DNA of 64,000 nucleotides. Source: Bacteroidota bacterium (lineage in GTDB: Bacteria > Bacteroidota > Bacteroidia > Flavobacteriales > Schleiferiaceae). Made by a program: the position numbers and the translations under genes. The notes beneath the pieces are model-generated. The model saw only the letters and a program-made list of their open reading frames with translations. It ran no database searches and was not told the origin of the DNA. The DNA lies in NCBI GenBank assembly GCA_003385605.1, contig QQUU01000007.1, forward strand, positions 44,986 through 108,985, written 5' to 3'. Below are positions 7,818-16,768 of the stretch, piece after piece (within the stretch, counting starts at the first letter, position 1; each line of letters opens with the position of its first letter).

Positions 7818-9824
7818 ATGAGAAAACATTTAGTACTTCTATCTCTGGGCGCACTGGCTTCATGTGCCGCACCAGAAACTGAAATGGCGGACGCTCGCCC
7901 GGCATTTCCACTTGAGCATTTAGATACGAGCGTACATGCTTGTGACGATTTCTTCCAATACACCGCCGGTGGTTGGAGAGAAGCAAACCCAATCCCTGAA
8001 ACCGAAGTGCGTTGGGGCGAATTCAACAAACTTCGCGAGGCTAACAAACAACGACTCAAAGAGTTGTTCGCTGAAGTGGTTGCCGGGACCTTTGAAAAAG
8101 GCTCTGACGAGCAATTGATTGGTGATCTAGTTGTGAGCGGAATGGATAGTGTAGCACGTAACGAACGCGGTACTTCAGAGCTCGTGCCGTTCTTAGAGGC
8201 AGCGGATGCCGTTACCTCGCTAGAGGAGCTATTTGTCCTCATGGCCCAGCACAAATTTTACGGCGTAAGCGCACCGGTCAATGCATATGTTAGAACGGAT
8301 GCGAAAAATTCGAAAGTCAATGCCTTGTACGTGGGTCAAGGCGGATTAGGTCTTCCAGATAGAGACTACTACTTGCGTGACGATGAAGAAAGTGTAAAAC
8401 TTCAGGAGGCGTATCGTGCACACATCGAGACTATGGCGGAGCTAACGGGAAGCGAATTAGACGCAGCAGCGATTTATGCCTTAGAATATGCTTTGGCAGA
8501 AGCTATGAAGTCGCGTGTTGAGATGCGCGATGCAGACAAACGTTATAACCCGATGACGGTAAGTGAATGGCAGGCCTTGGCGCCTTCGATGCCTGTTGCT
8601 GCTTATATGGCGGAATTGGGATTGGACGATAGAACTGTAGTGAACAGTGCCCCTGAATTCTTTTCTCGTATGGAAGCTAAGGTGGCCAATTTTTCACTCG
8701 ATACTTGGAAGCAATACCACAAATGGCACATCATAAATGGTGCTTCGGGCGCATTGAATGATGCCTTGGAAGTGGCATCGTTTGAATTCTACCAAAAGAC
8801 GTTGCGCGGAAAGCCAAAAATGAATCCAAGATGGAAGCGTGTTCAAGGCTCAACGGGTATGTTAGGCCAGCAAGTAGGGCATTTGTACGCGGATAGATTC
8901 TTCCCAGAAGAGCACAAAGCTGAGGTGGAACAGATGGTTGAAGATTTGCGTACAGCATTCCGTGGTCGTATTGACCAGTTGACTTGGATGACTGATGCTA
9001 CCAAGGAAAAAGCGCGTAAAAAATTGGACGCCTTTACCTATAAGATTGGGTACCCTGACAAGTGGGAGGACATCAGCGATCTAGAAATCTCAAAGGACAG
9101 CTACTTTGCGAATTTGAAAAGTATGTCGGTGTACTTCACCAAGAAGAATTTGGCGAAGATTGACGAGCCGGTAGATAAGAGCGAATGGGGTATGGGTGCA
9201 CACATTGTGAACGCCTACTACAACCCGCTCAACAATGAGGTTGTGTTCCCTGCAGGGATCTTGCAGCCACCGTTCTACAACCCCGATGCGGATGCGGCAA
9301 TTAACTACGGAGCCATCGGCGGGGTTATTGGTCACGAATTCTCTCACGGTTTTGACGATCAAGGTGCGAAATACGGACCGGACGGCAACCTTGAGAATTG
9401 GTGGACGGATGAAGACAAGGCACAGTTTGAGTCGTTGACGACACAGCTGGCCGATCAATACTCTTCTTACGAAGTGTTGCCGGGCGTTAATGTCAATGGA
9501 CGATTGACTTTAGGTGAAAACATTGCTGACCTTGGCGGTCTTACGCTCGCCTATTACGCTTACCAAAACTGGAAGGGAGATAAGGAGATTGAGCCGATTG
9601 ATGGGTTCACGGACGAACAACGTGTCTTCTTAGGTTGGGCGCAAGTTTGGCAGAGCAACGGTCGCGACGAGTACTTCAAAAATCAAGTGACCACTGACCC
9701 ACACAGTCCAGCGGAATTCCGCGTATCAGGTACTGTGAGCAATATGCCGGAATTCAAGGCAGCCTTCGGTTGTGAAGAAGGTGAAAATTTAAAACCGGCA
9801 GGAGAAGAAATTACTATTTGGTAA
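7818..9824 (+). CDS. M13-family (neprilysin/PepO-type) zinc metallopeptidase, lipoprotein
   Basis: A 668-residue secreted oligopeptidase. The N-terminus is a lipoprotein signal (LSLGALASC, Cys16), so the enzyme should be anchored in a membrane facing the periplasm or outside. The zinc motif HEFSH is at residues 506-510, and the third ligand Glu567 lies in ENIADLGG, whose Asp571 supports catalysis. The NAYYNPLNNEVVFPAGILQPPF region is the substrate-binding NAYY motif of the family. The C-terminus ends near the expected FRV...FGC segment. It lies nine bases after folA and may be read from the same promoter, though the functions are unrelated. The family call is firm; physiological substrates are unknown. 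Confidence 0.92.
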   Translation: MRKHLVLLSLGALASCAAPETEMADARPAFPLEHLDTSVHACDDFFQYTAGGWREANPIPETEVRWGEFNKLREANKQRLKELFAEVVAGTFEKGSDEQLIGDLVVSGMDSVARNERGTSELVPFLEAADAVTSLEELFVLMAQHKFYGVSAPVNAYVRTDAKNSKVNALYVGQGGLGLPDRDYYLRDDEESVKLQEAYRAHIETMAELTGSELDAAAIYALEYALAEAMKSRVEMRDADKRYNPMTVSEWQALAPSMPVAAYMAELGLDDRTVVNSAPEFFSRMEAKVANFSLDTWKQYHKWHIINGASGALNDALEVASFEFYQKTLRGKPKMNPRWKRVQGSTGMLGQQVGHLYADRFFPEEHKAEVEQMVEDLRTAFRGRIDQLTWMTDATKEKARKKLDAFTYKIGYPDKWEDISDLEISKDSYFANLKSMSVYFTKKNLAKIDEPVDKSEWGMGAHIVNAYYNPLNNEVVFPAGILQPPFYNPDADAAINYGAIGGVIGHEFSHGFDDQGAKYGPDGNLENWWTDEDKAQFESLTTQLADQYSSYEVLPGVNVNGRLTLGENIADLGGLTLAYYAYQNWKGDKEIEPIDGFTDEQRVFLGWAQVWQSNGRDEYFKNQVTTDPHSPAEFRVSGTVSNMPEFKAAFGCEEGENLKPAGEEITIW

Positions 9825-9892
9825 TCGTGACTCATGTTCCGCTAATTTGGAACAGGTTCATTGTACCTTTACACCAATAAATTTTGAATGCA

Positions 9893-10171
9893 ATGACAAT
9901 CAACGAAGCAATCAACCACGAAAACGCAAGTTTAGTAGACGTTAGAACTCCTGGCGAGGTTTCTATGGAGCCGGTTCCAGGTGCAGTGAATATCCCTCTT
10001 GATGAGGTTCCAGAGCGTTGGGAAGAATTCAAGGATATGCCGCGTCCACTGGTCATCTTTTGTAGAAGTGGTAACCGTTCTGGTCAAGCGATTGAATTCC
10101 TGAAATCCAAAGGCATCAGCGATGGAATGAATGGAATGGGTGCTTCTGATGTCCTAATAAATTTGATGTAA
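9893..10171 (+). CDS. Cytoplasmic rhodanese-like domain protein
   Basis: A 92-residue single rhodanese domain without a signal peptide. The active-site loop is CRSGNRSG, whose cysteine would carry a persulfide. The LVDVRTPGE motif near the N-terminus is the family's conserved LIDVR. I take the ATG at 9893; a TTG three codons upstream is the only in-frame alternative, and the ATG at 9888 is out of frame. Its stop overlaps the next start (TAATG). The tandem with a secreted rhodanese and a thioredoxin suggests a shared role in sulfur or thiol handling, but the substrate is not evident. Confidence 0.85.
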   Translation: MTINEAINHENASLVDVRTPGEVSMEPVPGAVNIPLDEVPERWEEFKDMPRPLVIFCRSGNRSGQAIEFLKSKGISDGMNGMGASDVLINLM

Positions 10172-10575
10172 TGCGTAGCGTATTACATAGTATAATAGTC
10201 ATTTTGGGCTTGGCGACCGTGGGTTGCCAAGCTCAAAGTGTTTCTACTGGGGTGGTAAACATTGATATTAACGTGGCCGATTTTGCGGCGGGTATCGATA
10301 CAGCCGAAAACGCCTTATTGCTTGATGTTCGCACGGATGCTGAGTTTGCCAGTGGCCATCTCAATGGTGCCACGCAAATAGATTTTTACCGCGACGACTT
10401 TGAAGAAGCGCTGTCCAAACTGGACAAGAGTCAGCCTGTATATGTCTACTGCCGAAGCGGAAACAGATCTGGCAAAGCAGCGAAGCAGATGAAGGCTTTA
10501 GGATTCAAAGAAGTTTACAATCTTGAGGGAGGCATCGGTGCTTGGGCTCGTCGTGGCCAACCTATTGCAAAATAA
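10171..10575 (+). CDS. Rhodanese-like lipoprotein
   Basis: A 134-residue rhodanese domain with an N-terminal lipoprotein signal ending ATVGC (Cys19), so it should work outside the cytoplasm. The conserved [10 protein letters not shown] and the active-site loop YCRSGNRSG are present, along with the C-terminal LEGGIGAW motif typical of single-domain rhodaneses. It begins inside the stop of the cytoplasmic rhodanese, and the thioredoxin gene starts one base after its stop. The same active-site loop in two compartments hints at a paired function; this is inference. Confidence 0.87.
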   Translation: MRSVLHSIIVILGLATVGCQAQSVSTGVVNIDINVADFAAGIDTAENALLLDVRTDAEFASGHLNGATQIDFYRDDFEEALSKLDKSQPVYVYCRSGNRSGKAAKQMKALGFKEVYNLEGGIGAWARRGQPIAK

Positions 10576-10576
10576 T

Positions 10577-10885
10577 ATGGCTAGTTTCAAAGAAATCATC
10601 TCTAGCGATACGCCCACGTTAATCGATTTTTTCGCCACGTGGTGTGGACCGTGTAAGATGATGCCGCCCATACTCCAAGAGCTCAGCGACCAAATGGGGG
10701 ATTCGGTGAGAATCCTCAAAGTAGATGTCGATAAGAACCAGGAGCTCAGCCAAGCGTTAAACGTACAAGGCGTACCGACATTGGCTTTGTTCCAATCCGG
10801 TAAAATGCTCTGGCGTCAAAGTGGTGTAATCCCCGCATTTCAATTGGCCCAGATCATCAAAGAAAAAGCGTCTTTAGAGGCTTAA
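10577..10885 (+). CDS. Thioredoxin
   Basis: A 102-residue classical thioredoxin with active site WCGPC in [15 protein letters not shown], the cis-proline segment QGVPTLALF, and no signal peptide, so it is cytoplasmic. I start it at the ATG at 10577 (MASFKEI), one base after the upstream rhodanese stop; a longer frame would overlap that gene. The next gene begins immediately at its stop. It could reduce the persulfide or disulfide of the neighbouring cytoplasmic rhodanese. It may also simply be a general thioredoxin. Confidence 0.93.
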   Translation: MASFKEIISSDTPTLIDFFATWCGPCKMMPPILQELSDQMGDSVRILKVDVDKNQELSQALNVQGVPTLALFQSGKMLWRQSGVIPAFQLAQIIKEKASLEA

Positions 10886-11878
10886 ATGAAAAATCTGATA
10901 CTACTTGTTTTACCGTTTCTAGCAAGCTGTGGCTTGTCTTTGGATTTGGTAGAAGAAGCCATTCCGGCACCCGACTATACAGATTTGAGTTATTGGGTGG
11001 CACACCCCGAAAAAGTTGATTTATCGGATTCTGTCTATTCTTCACGTCCTTCCAATCAGTTCAATATTCCGGTATTCTTTGTGAGTCCGACTGTTCATTT
11101 TCCTAAAAAGGGAGGCAATTGGAACGTGGACCCCTCGACCGATGAAGGAAAGAACGCTTTCAATACACCGGTGCAATACCAGAGCACAGCCTTCAATGTT
11201 GCGGGACCCATTTATTCGCCGGCATACAGACAAAGCGCTTACCAAGTCTACAACGTGGCCCCAAATGCGACGACCGTAAAATCATATGCGATTGCTTACG
11301 AGGATGTACAATCGGCCTTCATGATTTTCTTAAAGCAAATCGGTCCCCATACACCGTTCATTGTAGCTTCACACAGCCAAGGAACAGACCATCTTATCCA
11401 ACTCATTCAAAGGGAATTCACCCCGCTATTGGAAGAACGATTGGTTGCTGCTTACCTCGTAGGTATGCCGGTTAACGATTGTGATATACGTATTCCTATT
11501 TGCGAAGAGCCTACATCTACAGGGTGTTACACCTCGTGGAGGACCTACCACATCAGCGCGAAATATTACAACAAGTATCCGGTGGAGTGTATAGGAGTGG
11601 TAAATCCTTTGTCCTGGACTACAGCACCCGCGAGAGTTCCTGCTTCAATGAACAAAGATGTTTTGGTAAGTGACGAAAAGCCCCTGTTTCAAGAACTGGT
11701 CAGTGCCAAGATCAGCAATGGTGTGGTGGTGACTGAGCGTCCTCAATTTCCAGGAAGCTTCGTCATTCGTACTAAAAATTACCACAGGGGTGATATCAAC
11801 CTGTACTACGGCAACATTCAAGAAAATGTTATTGATCGCTGTGTACAGTATCTGAAGGAACAAGGTCGTCCTGAGTAG
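10886..11878 (+). CDS. DUF3089 alpha/beta-hydrolase-like lipoprotein
   Basis: A 330-residue putative hydrolase. The lipoprotein signal ends LASC (Cys15). The nucleophile-elbow motif is SHSQG at residues 162-166, with Ser164 as likely nucleophile, preceded by the strand FIVA as in alpha/beta hydrolases. The conserved DUF3089 features of an FFVSPT strand near residue 64 and several cysteines (CDIRIPICEE, GCYTSW) are present. The start codon follows directly on the thioredoxin stop, placing it in the rhodanese-thioredoxin unit. Its last 50 bases overlap the convergent SPOR gene. The substrate is unknown; esterase or lipase activity is only a fold-based guess. Confidence 0.78.
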   Translation: MKNLILLVLPFLASCGLSLDLVEEAIPAPDYTDLSYWVAHPEKVDLSDSVYSSRPSNQFNIPVFFVSPTVHFPKKGGNWNVDPSTDEGKNAFNTPVQYQSTAFNVAGPIYSPAYRQSAYQVYNVAPNATTVKSYAIAYEDVQSAFMIFLKQIGPHTPFIVASHSQGTDHLIQLIQREFTPLLEERLVAAYLVGMPVNDCDIRIPICEEPTSTGCYTSWRTYHISAKYYNKYPVECIGVVNPLSWTTAPARVPASMNKDVLVSDEKPLFQELVSAKISNGVVVTERPQFPGSFVIRTKNYHRGDINLYYGNIQENVIDRCVQYLKEQGRPE

Positions 11879-12281
11879 GCAATTCATACCAAGGAATGAG
11901 CGTTTTTAAGACGAACGCATCTGGGTAATGAACACGCCATTCTGAGAGTGCTCTTTCGGCAGCGCTTACATCAGGAAAAGAGCCAATATGGATTTTAAAA
12001 TTTGGCTCGCGGTAAACCATGCGAGCATCATTGTCAATTCCTAGAGATATTATATTAGCACGTACGGCATTCGCACCGCTGCGATCGCCGCTAAAAATCT
12101 GAATCGTATACCCCTCAAAAAGAGTACTTTTCGAATTTTCAGAGAAATGAAGGTACGCACTATCAAGGTCCATTGGGACATTCAAAGTATCGTTGCTTGC
12201 AGTGAAAACACCCTGAGATGACTTCGCATGGCTAGTATGCGCTGTAATACAGATGAGGACTGTGATTAGGAGATGTTTCAT
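11829..12281 (-). CDS. SPOR-domain secreted protein
   Basis: A 150-residue exported protein with a signal peptide (about residues 1-19, ending SHA) and a C-terminal SPOR domain. The SPOR opening GYTIQIFSGDRSGANAV and the second repeat FKIHIGSFPDVSAAERAL are clear. SPOR domains bind denuded peptidoglycan, often at division sites. There is no membrane helix or enzymatic domain. A family of short periplasmic SPOR proteins of this form is common in Flavobacteriia. Its 3' end overlaps the DUF3089 gene by 50 bases in convergent orientation, so both C-termini share DNA. Confidence 0.85.
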   Translation of the reverse strand: MKHLLITVLICITAHTSHAKSSQGVFTASNDTLNVPMDLDSAYLHFSENSKSTLFEGYTIQIFSGDRSGANAVRANIISLGIDNDARMVYREPNFKIHIGSFPDVSAAERALSEWRVHYPDAFVLKTLIPWYELPTQDDLVPSDTVHSDQ

Positions 12282-12422
12282 ATTCTCAAAAGTCGCAAAA
12301 AATGAGGACTTATTGCGGCTGAAACGGATTTATTGGAATTTTTGTTCAAACAAGTAGTTATTTAGAATCAATTTAAATTGAAATTAAGCAAAATATACTC
12401 GACTCATTCGGGGTCTGTACCT

Positions 12423-12430
12423 TATTTTTG
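12423..12430 (+). promoter_or_regulatory. -7 element ahead of the actA operon
   Basis: TATTTTTG fits TAnnTTTG and lies 31 bases before the actA ATG at 12462. I see no TTG at the proper -33 distance, so the promoter is only half supported. It is the only consensus element ahead of the roughly 11-kb respiratory operon. Confidence 0.5.
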
Positions 12431-12461
12431 CGCGACAGTGAATAGCTATATAAAGCCGTAT

Positions 12462-13733
12462 ATGTACACTACTTCTAAACTCAAGAGATTTGCATCACTT
12501 TTTGCAGTGATAGCACTCATGCTCTTCTCTTCTGTTGCGCAAGCCTTTGAAGGCGATGCCAAGAACGGAAGAAAGCTTTTCAAGCAAAATTGTGCGAGTT
12601 GTCACAAGCTCGACAAAAAATTAGTTGGTCCTGCTCTTACAGGGGTCACCGACAAGTACTCAGAGGACTGGTTGCTTCAGTGGATTCGCAACAATGCGGA
12701 ACTACGTGCTTCTGGAGATGAGGATGCACTAGCCATCTTCGAAGAGTACAACGGTTCTGTGATGAGTGCGTTCCCTGCGCTTAGCGACCAAGACATCTTT
12801 GACATCTTGCAATACACGATCGATGGTGATCCTAAACCAGTGGTGACTACTGCTGGTGGCGGTGGTGGTGTTGCAGCGGCTCCTGCCAAAGATTACTCGA
12901 AAGAAATTGTTATCGGTCTAGGGTTGTTACTCTTTGTAATGATCTCATTGCTCGCAAGAATGAAGAATACACTTCGTCTTGTGAACGGTCAAGACCCAGT
13001 AAGTATCCTTGATGAAGCAGGATGGTTCTGGGGCCGATTAATCAACAATAAAGGTTTTGTTACTGTAGCTACCATCGTAGTGACCATTGCATTCTTGAAC
13101 CAACTGTACTGGTTTATGATGGGCATCGGTGTAGAACAGAACTACCAGCCAGAGCAGCCTATCGCGTTCTCTCATGCACTGCACGCAGGGGAGAATCAGA
13201 TTGATTGTAACTATTGCCACAGCTCTGCACGTCACTCGAAGCATTCAGGCATTCCTTCTGCAAACGTTTGTATGAACTGTCACATGTATGTTGACGGCTC
13301 TGAAATCACGGATGATGCAGGTAACTTAAAATACGACGGAGAGCGTTCGCCAGAAATTGCGAAAATCTATGCGGCTATTGGATGGGATGCAGACGAGCGT
13401 GGCTACATTGAGAACTACGAGCAGCAGCCGATCAAATGGGTGCGTATCCACAACCTTCCAGATTTGGCGTACTTCAACCACAGCCAGCACGTAAATGCGG
13501 GTCAGTTGGAATGTCAAGAATGTCACGGTCCTGTAGAGACCATGGAGGAAATGTACCAGTACTCTGAATTAACCATGGGATGGTGTATCAACTGTCACCG
13601 TGAAACAGAAGTGCAGTTCGAGAAGAACGGGTACTACCAAGACTTCCACGAAGAATTAACTGAAAAGTACCACGGAGAAAAAATCACCGCTGAAAAGATT
13701 GGTGGTTTGGAATGTGGTAAGTGTCACTACTAA
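12462..13733 (+). CDS. actA: Alternative complex III subunit ActA, multiheme cytochrome c with fused monoheme domain
   Basis: A 423-residue periplasmic cytochrome subunit of the quinol:electron-acceptor oxidoreductase. After a signal peptide (to about residue 28) comes a monoheme domain with CASCH (44-48), a glycine/alanine linker, and two hydrophobic helices (about 147-166 and 201-225). Five further CxxCH motifs follow (CNYCH, CMNCH, CQECH, CINCH, CGKCH), the last right at the C-terminus. That gives six hemes, whereas ActA is usually described as pentaheme. The start at 12462 is chosen because it leaves a normal signal peptide and lies 31 bases after a -7 element; a longer frame from 12378 would cover that element. 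It is first in the act-cox operon. Confidence 0.92.
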   Translation: MYTTSKLKRFASLFAVIALMLFSSVAQAFEGDAKNGRKLFKQNCASCHKLDKKLVGPALTGVTDKYSEDWLLQWIRNNAELRASGDEDALAIFEEYNGSVMSAFPALSDQDIFDILQYTIDGDPKPVVTTAGGGGGVAAAPAKDYSKEIVIGLGLLLFVMISLLARMKNTLRLVNGQDPVSILDEAGWFWGRLINNKGFVTVATIVVTIAFLNQLYWFMMGIGVEQNYQPEQPIAFSHALHAGENQIDCNYCHSSARHSKHSGIPSANVCMNCHMYVDGSEITDDAGNLKYDGERSPEIAKIYAAIGWDADERGYIENYEQQPIKWVRIHNLPDLAYFNHSQHVNAGQLECQECHGPVETMEEMYQYSELTMGWCINCHRETEVQFEKNGYYQDFHEELTEKYHGEKITAEKIGGLECGKCHY

Positions 13734-13746
13734 TCGAGAAGTAAGA

Positions 13747-16700
13747 ATGACTGAGAATAATAAATATTGGAGAGGGATTGAGGATCAATCTAATCCAGAG
13801 CTCACAGAAAAGCTAGCGCAAAACGAATTCTCGAATGAGATTTCTAGCGCGGACTTCTTAGGTAATGACGAGGTTGCCGAAAGCCAAACATCTCGCCGTG
13901 ATTTCCTAAAATTTATGGGTTTCTCTACAGCAGCTGCAACACTAGCAGCTTGTGAGGCACCTATCGTAGAAAGTATTCCTTACGTAGTTAAGCCGGATAG
14001 CTTGACTCCGGGATTGCCTTCTTACTACGCTACGTCAATGTTCGACGGTATGGACTATGCTTCAATCCTTGTAAAAACAAGAGAGGGACGTCCAATCAAG
14101 GTTGAGCCAAATACGGAAGCGCCTTTCAATGGTGGAACCAACGCCCGTACGCAAGCTTCAGTTTTGAGCTTGTACGACGGTGCTCGTTTGAGAAATCCTA
14201 AAGTAGCCGGTGAAGATGCCTCTTGGGGCGACGCTCTCGCAGCTGCTAGAGGTATGCTGACAGACAAATCAGTACTTCTTACTTCTTCTGTAATTAGCCC
14301 TGCACTAAAGGCAGCTATCGCGAAACTAGGCTTGCGTCATGTAAGCGTTGATGCAGTTAGCGCTAGTGCTCGCTTAGATGTGTATGAAGGGTTCACTGGA
14401 AAACGTGGTCTTCCAACAGTAGACCTAGATCATGCAACTACAGTATTTGCTGTAGGTGCGGACTTCCTTGGAGATTGGGGCGGTCAAAACTTGATGGCAT
14501 CTTACGCTGAACGCAGAAAGCCAGGACAAGGCATGTTGCGTCACTTGCAAGCTGAAGCTGGTCTATCTATTTCGGGTTCTAACGCAGATGTTCGCGTTAA
14601 GACCAGAGTAAGTGAATACGAAGCAGTTCTTGCACACGTATATAATAAGGTTGCATCAGCCTTGGGCTTGTCCAAAGTAAGTGCACCTGCACTGCGTGAA
14701 GATATTGCCTCAAGCATCGATGCTGCCGCAACAGAGCTTATCAAAGCCGGATCAGGTGCTTTGGTACTTAACGGCTTGAATACTGAGAATGCAGAGCGCT
14801 TAGCCCTAGCAATTAACCTTGCTCTTGGTTCTAAAGCTTTCAATACTTCAAAGTTCGTTTACACGGCTAACGGAAACGACAAGGCTGCTGCAGCATTAGT
14901 TGCTGATGTAGCTGCAGGTTCTGTGGATACGATAGTAACATTGGGTGTTAACCCAGCCTATCAAATGCCTTCAGTTGACCTATCAGGCGTTAACGTAGTA
15001 GCAATTGCTGACCGCGAGGATGAAACAGCAGCTACTGCGAAAGCTGCACTTCCAGTAAGCCATTACTTGGAATCTTGGTCAGACTTTAGCGCAGTAGACG
15101 GTCACTATGCAGTAGGACAACCGACCATTAGTCCTCTTTTCGACAGTAAAAGCGCTGTTGAGATAGTGAATGCATTGGCCGGAGGTTCAGAAAGCGCGAA
15201 AGCTTTGGTAGAAGCAAGTGCTGCTGCAAATGCTGGTTCTACTTCTTGGAACGCACTTCTTCACGACGGCTTTGCATCTACGGCAGCTGCTGAAGTAAGC
15301 ATGAACGGTTCTATGGATGCGAGTATGATTGACGTGAGCGGAATCAATGTGATGAAGCCTCAATCAGGACTTGAGTTCTATACATATACTAAAACGGGTA
15401 TGGGTGCTGGCGAGAACGCTAACAACCCATGGACGTACGAATTACCAGATCCAATCACACGCTTGTCTTGGGACAACTACATTACTATGTCTGCTGCTGA
15501 TGCTGTAGAACTTGGTATCGAAGTAGCTCCCGAGTCGAACGGTGCAATGACTGGTAATACATTGAACATTACGGTTGACGGTAACACACTAGAAAACGTT
15601 CCAGTATGGATCCAGCCAGGACAAACGATGGGGACTTTAGGTCTTGCAGTTGGTTTTGGTCGTACTGCAGTGGGTAAGGTCGGTAACGGTATTGGTGTTA
15701 ATGCTAATACATTACTTCCAGCCTCAGCAGCAGTAAGTACTGAGGTAAGTGCTTCAGCTTCTGAAGTTGAGCACGGCTTTGCATCAGTGCAGTTGGCACA
15801 TACGATGATGGGACGTAAAATCGTAAATGAAATTTCACTTCCAACTTTCATGAATGTTAGTCACGAGGAGTGGAATGAAAAGCCAACGTTCGAGACGCAC
15901 AGAGGTCCTTTGAGTGCCTTTGAAGCGAATCTATGGGACGATCACGATCACGAAACCTCACACATGTGGAACATGTCTATTGACTTGAACTCGTGTACAG
16001 GTTGTGGTGCTTGTGTTGTTGCATGTTCGTTGGAAAACAACGTGCCTGTGGTAGGTAAAGACGAGGTTCGTCGCCACCGCGATATGCACTGGTTGAGAAT
16101 TGACCGTTACTACTCTTCAGAAATGACAGCTGAAAGAGCTGAAGAAGAAGGTATCGGTGCTATTGAGAAATACGCGAAGATGGAAGTTCCTTCGGAGAGC
16201 CCATCGGTAGTATTCCAGCCGGTAATGTGTCAGCACTGTAACCATGCTCCTTGTGAAACTGTATGTCCTGTAGGTGCTACGGTTCACTCGAGAGAAGGTT
16301 TGAATCACATGGCCTACAACAGATGTATCGGTACGCGTTACTGTGCGAACAACTGTCCGTACAAAGTGCGTCGATTCAACTGGTTCAACTACAAGGGCAA
16401 TGAGAAATTTGCCGATGTAAACCCATCACAAGACGATTACGGTCGTATGGTATTGAACCCAGACGTAACGGTAAGAGCACGTGGTGTGATCGAGAAGTGT
16501 TCTTTGTGTATCCAGCGTATCCAATTGGGTAAACTAGAAGCGAAGAAAGACGGTAGAATGTTGACTGACGGTGAGTTCACCACTGCTTGTGCACAAGCAT
16601 GTGGTTCAAATGCCATCGTTTTCGGAGACGTAAACAACCCTGATAGCGAGGTAAGCCACTTGAAGCAACAAGGACGTGCATACCACCTATTGGAGGAAGT

Positions 16701-16752
16701 AGGTACACAGCCTAGCGTGTTCTACCAGACTAAAGTTAGAAACAGAGCCTAA
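13747..16752 (+). CDS. actB: Alternative complex III iron-sulfur subunit ActB (molybdopterin-like and ferredoxin domains)
   Basis: A 1001-residue periplasmic subunit. A twin-arginine motif RRDFLKF (residues 50-56) precedes a hydrophobic stretch ending AAC (Cys69), suggesting Tat export and possibly lipidation. The first two thirds resemble a molybdopterin oxidoreductase, which in this family binds no molybdenum cofactor. The last third is a ferredoxin domain with four cysteine clusters: CTGCGACVVAC, CQHCNHAPCETVC, CIGTRYCANNC and CSLC...CAQAC. They are consistent with three [4Fe-4S] centres and one [3Fe-4S] centre. I start it at the ATG at 13747, 13 bases after actA. It carries electrons between the quinol site (ActC) and the hemes. 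Confidence 0.94.
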   Translation: MTENNKYWRGIEDQSNPELTEKLAQNEFSNEISSADFLGNDEVAESQTSRRDFLKFMGFSTAAATLAACEAPIVESIPYVVKPDSLTPGLPSYYATSMFDGMDYASILVKTREGRPIKVEPNTEAPFNGGTNARTQASVLSLYDGARLRNPKVAGEDASWGDALAAARGMLTDKSVLLTSSVISPALKAAIAKLGLRHVSVDAVSASARLDVYEGFTGKRGLPTVDLDHATTVFAVGADFLGDWGGQNLMASYAERRKPGQGMLRHLQAEAGLSISGSNADVRVKTRVSEYEAVLAHVYNKVASALGLSKVSAPALREDIASSIDAAATELIKAGSGALVLNGLNTENAERLALAINLALGSKAFNTSKFVYTANGNDKAAAALVADVAAGSVDTIVTLGVNPAYQMPSVDLSGVNVVAIADREDETAATAKAALPVSHYLESWSDFSAVDGHYAVGQPTISPLFDSKSAVEIVNALAGGSESAKALVEASAAANAGSTSWNALLHDGFASTAAAEVSMNGSMDASMIDVSGINVMKPQSGLEFYTYTKTGMGAGENANNPWTYELPDPITRLSWDNYITMSAADAVELGIEVAPESNGAMTGNTLNITVDGNTLENVPVWIQPGQTMGTLGLAVGFGRTAVGKVGNGIGVNANTLLPASAAVSTEVSASASEVEHGFASVQLAHTMMGRKIVNEISLPTFMNVSHEEWNEKPTFETHRGPLSAFEANLWDDHDHETSHMWNMSIDLNSCTGCGACVVACSLENNVPVVGKDEVRRHRDMHWLRIDRYYSSEMTAERAEEEGIGAIEKYAKMEVPSESPSVVFQPVMCQHCNHAPCETVCPVGATVHSREGLNHMAYNRCIGTRYCANNCPYKVRRFNWFNYKGNEKFADVNPSQDDYGRMVLNPDVTVRARGVIEKCSLCIQRIQLGKLEAKKDGRMLTDGEFTTACAQACGSNAIVFGDVNNPDSEVSHLKQQGRAYHLLEEVGTQPSVFYQTKVRNRA

Positions 16753-16768
16753 TAAATAAGAAAGCGAC

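Noticed and set aside
9836..9853. Small hairpin GTTCC/GGAAC after the M13 peptidase
   Set aside because: The stem is five base pairs with an 8-base loop and no T run, too weak to call a terminator.
12378..12461. Longer start for actA
   Set aside because: It would put the -7 element TATTTTTG inside the gene and add residues before a normal signal peptide.
14055..15851. Antisense frames within actB
   Set aside because: They mirror the Ala/Ser-rich codons of actB and have no family resemblance.
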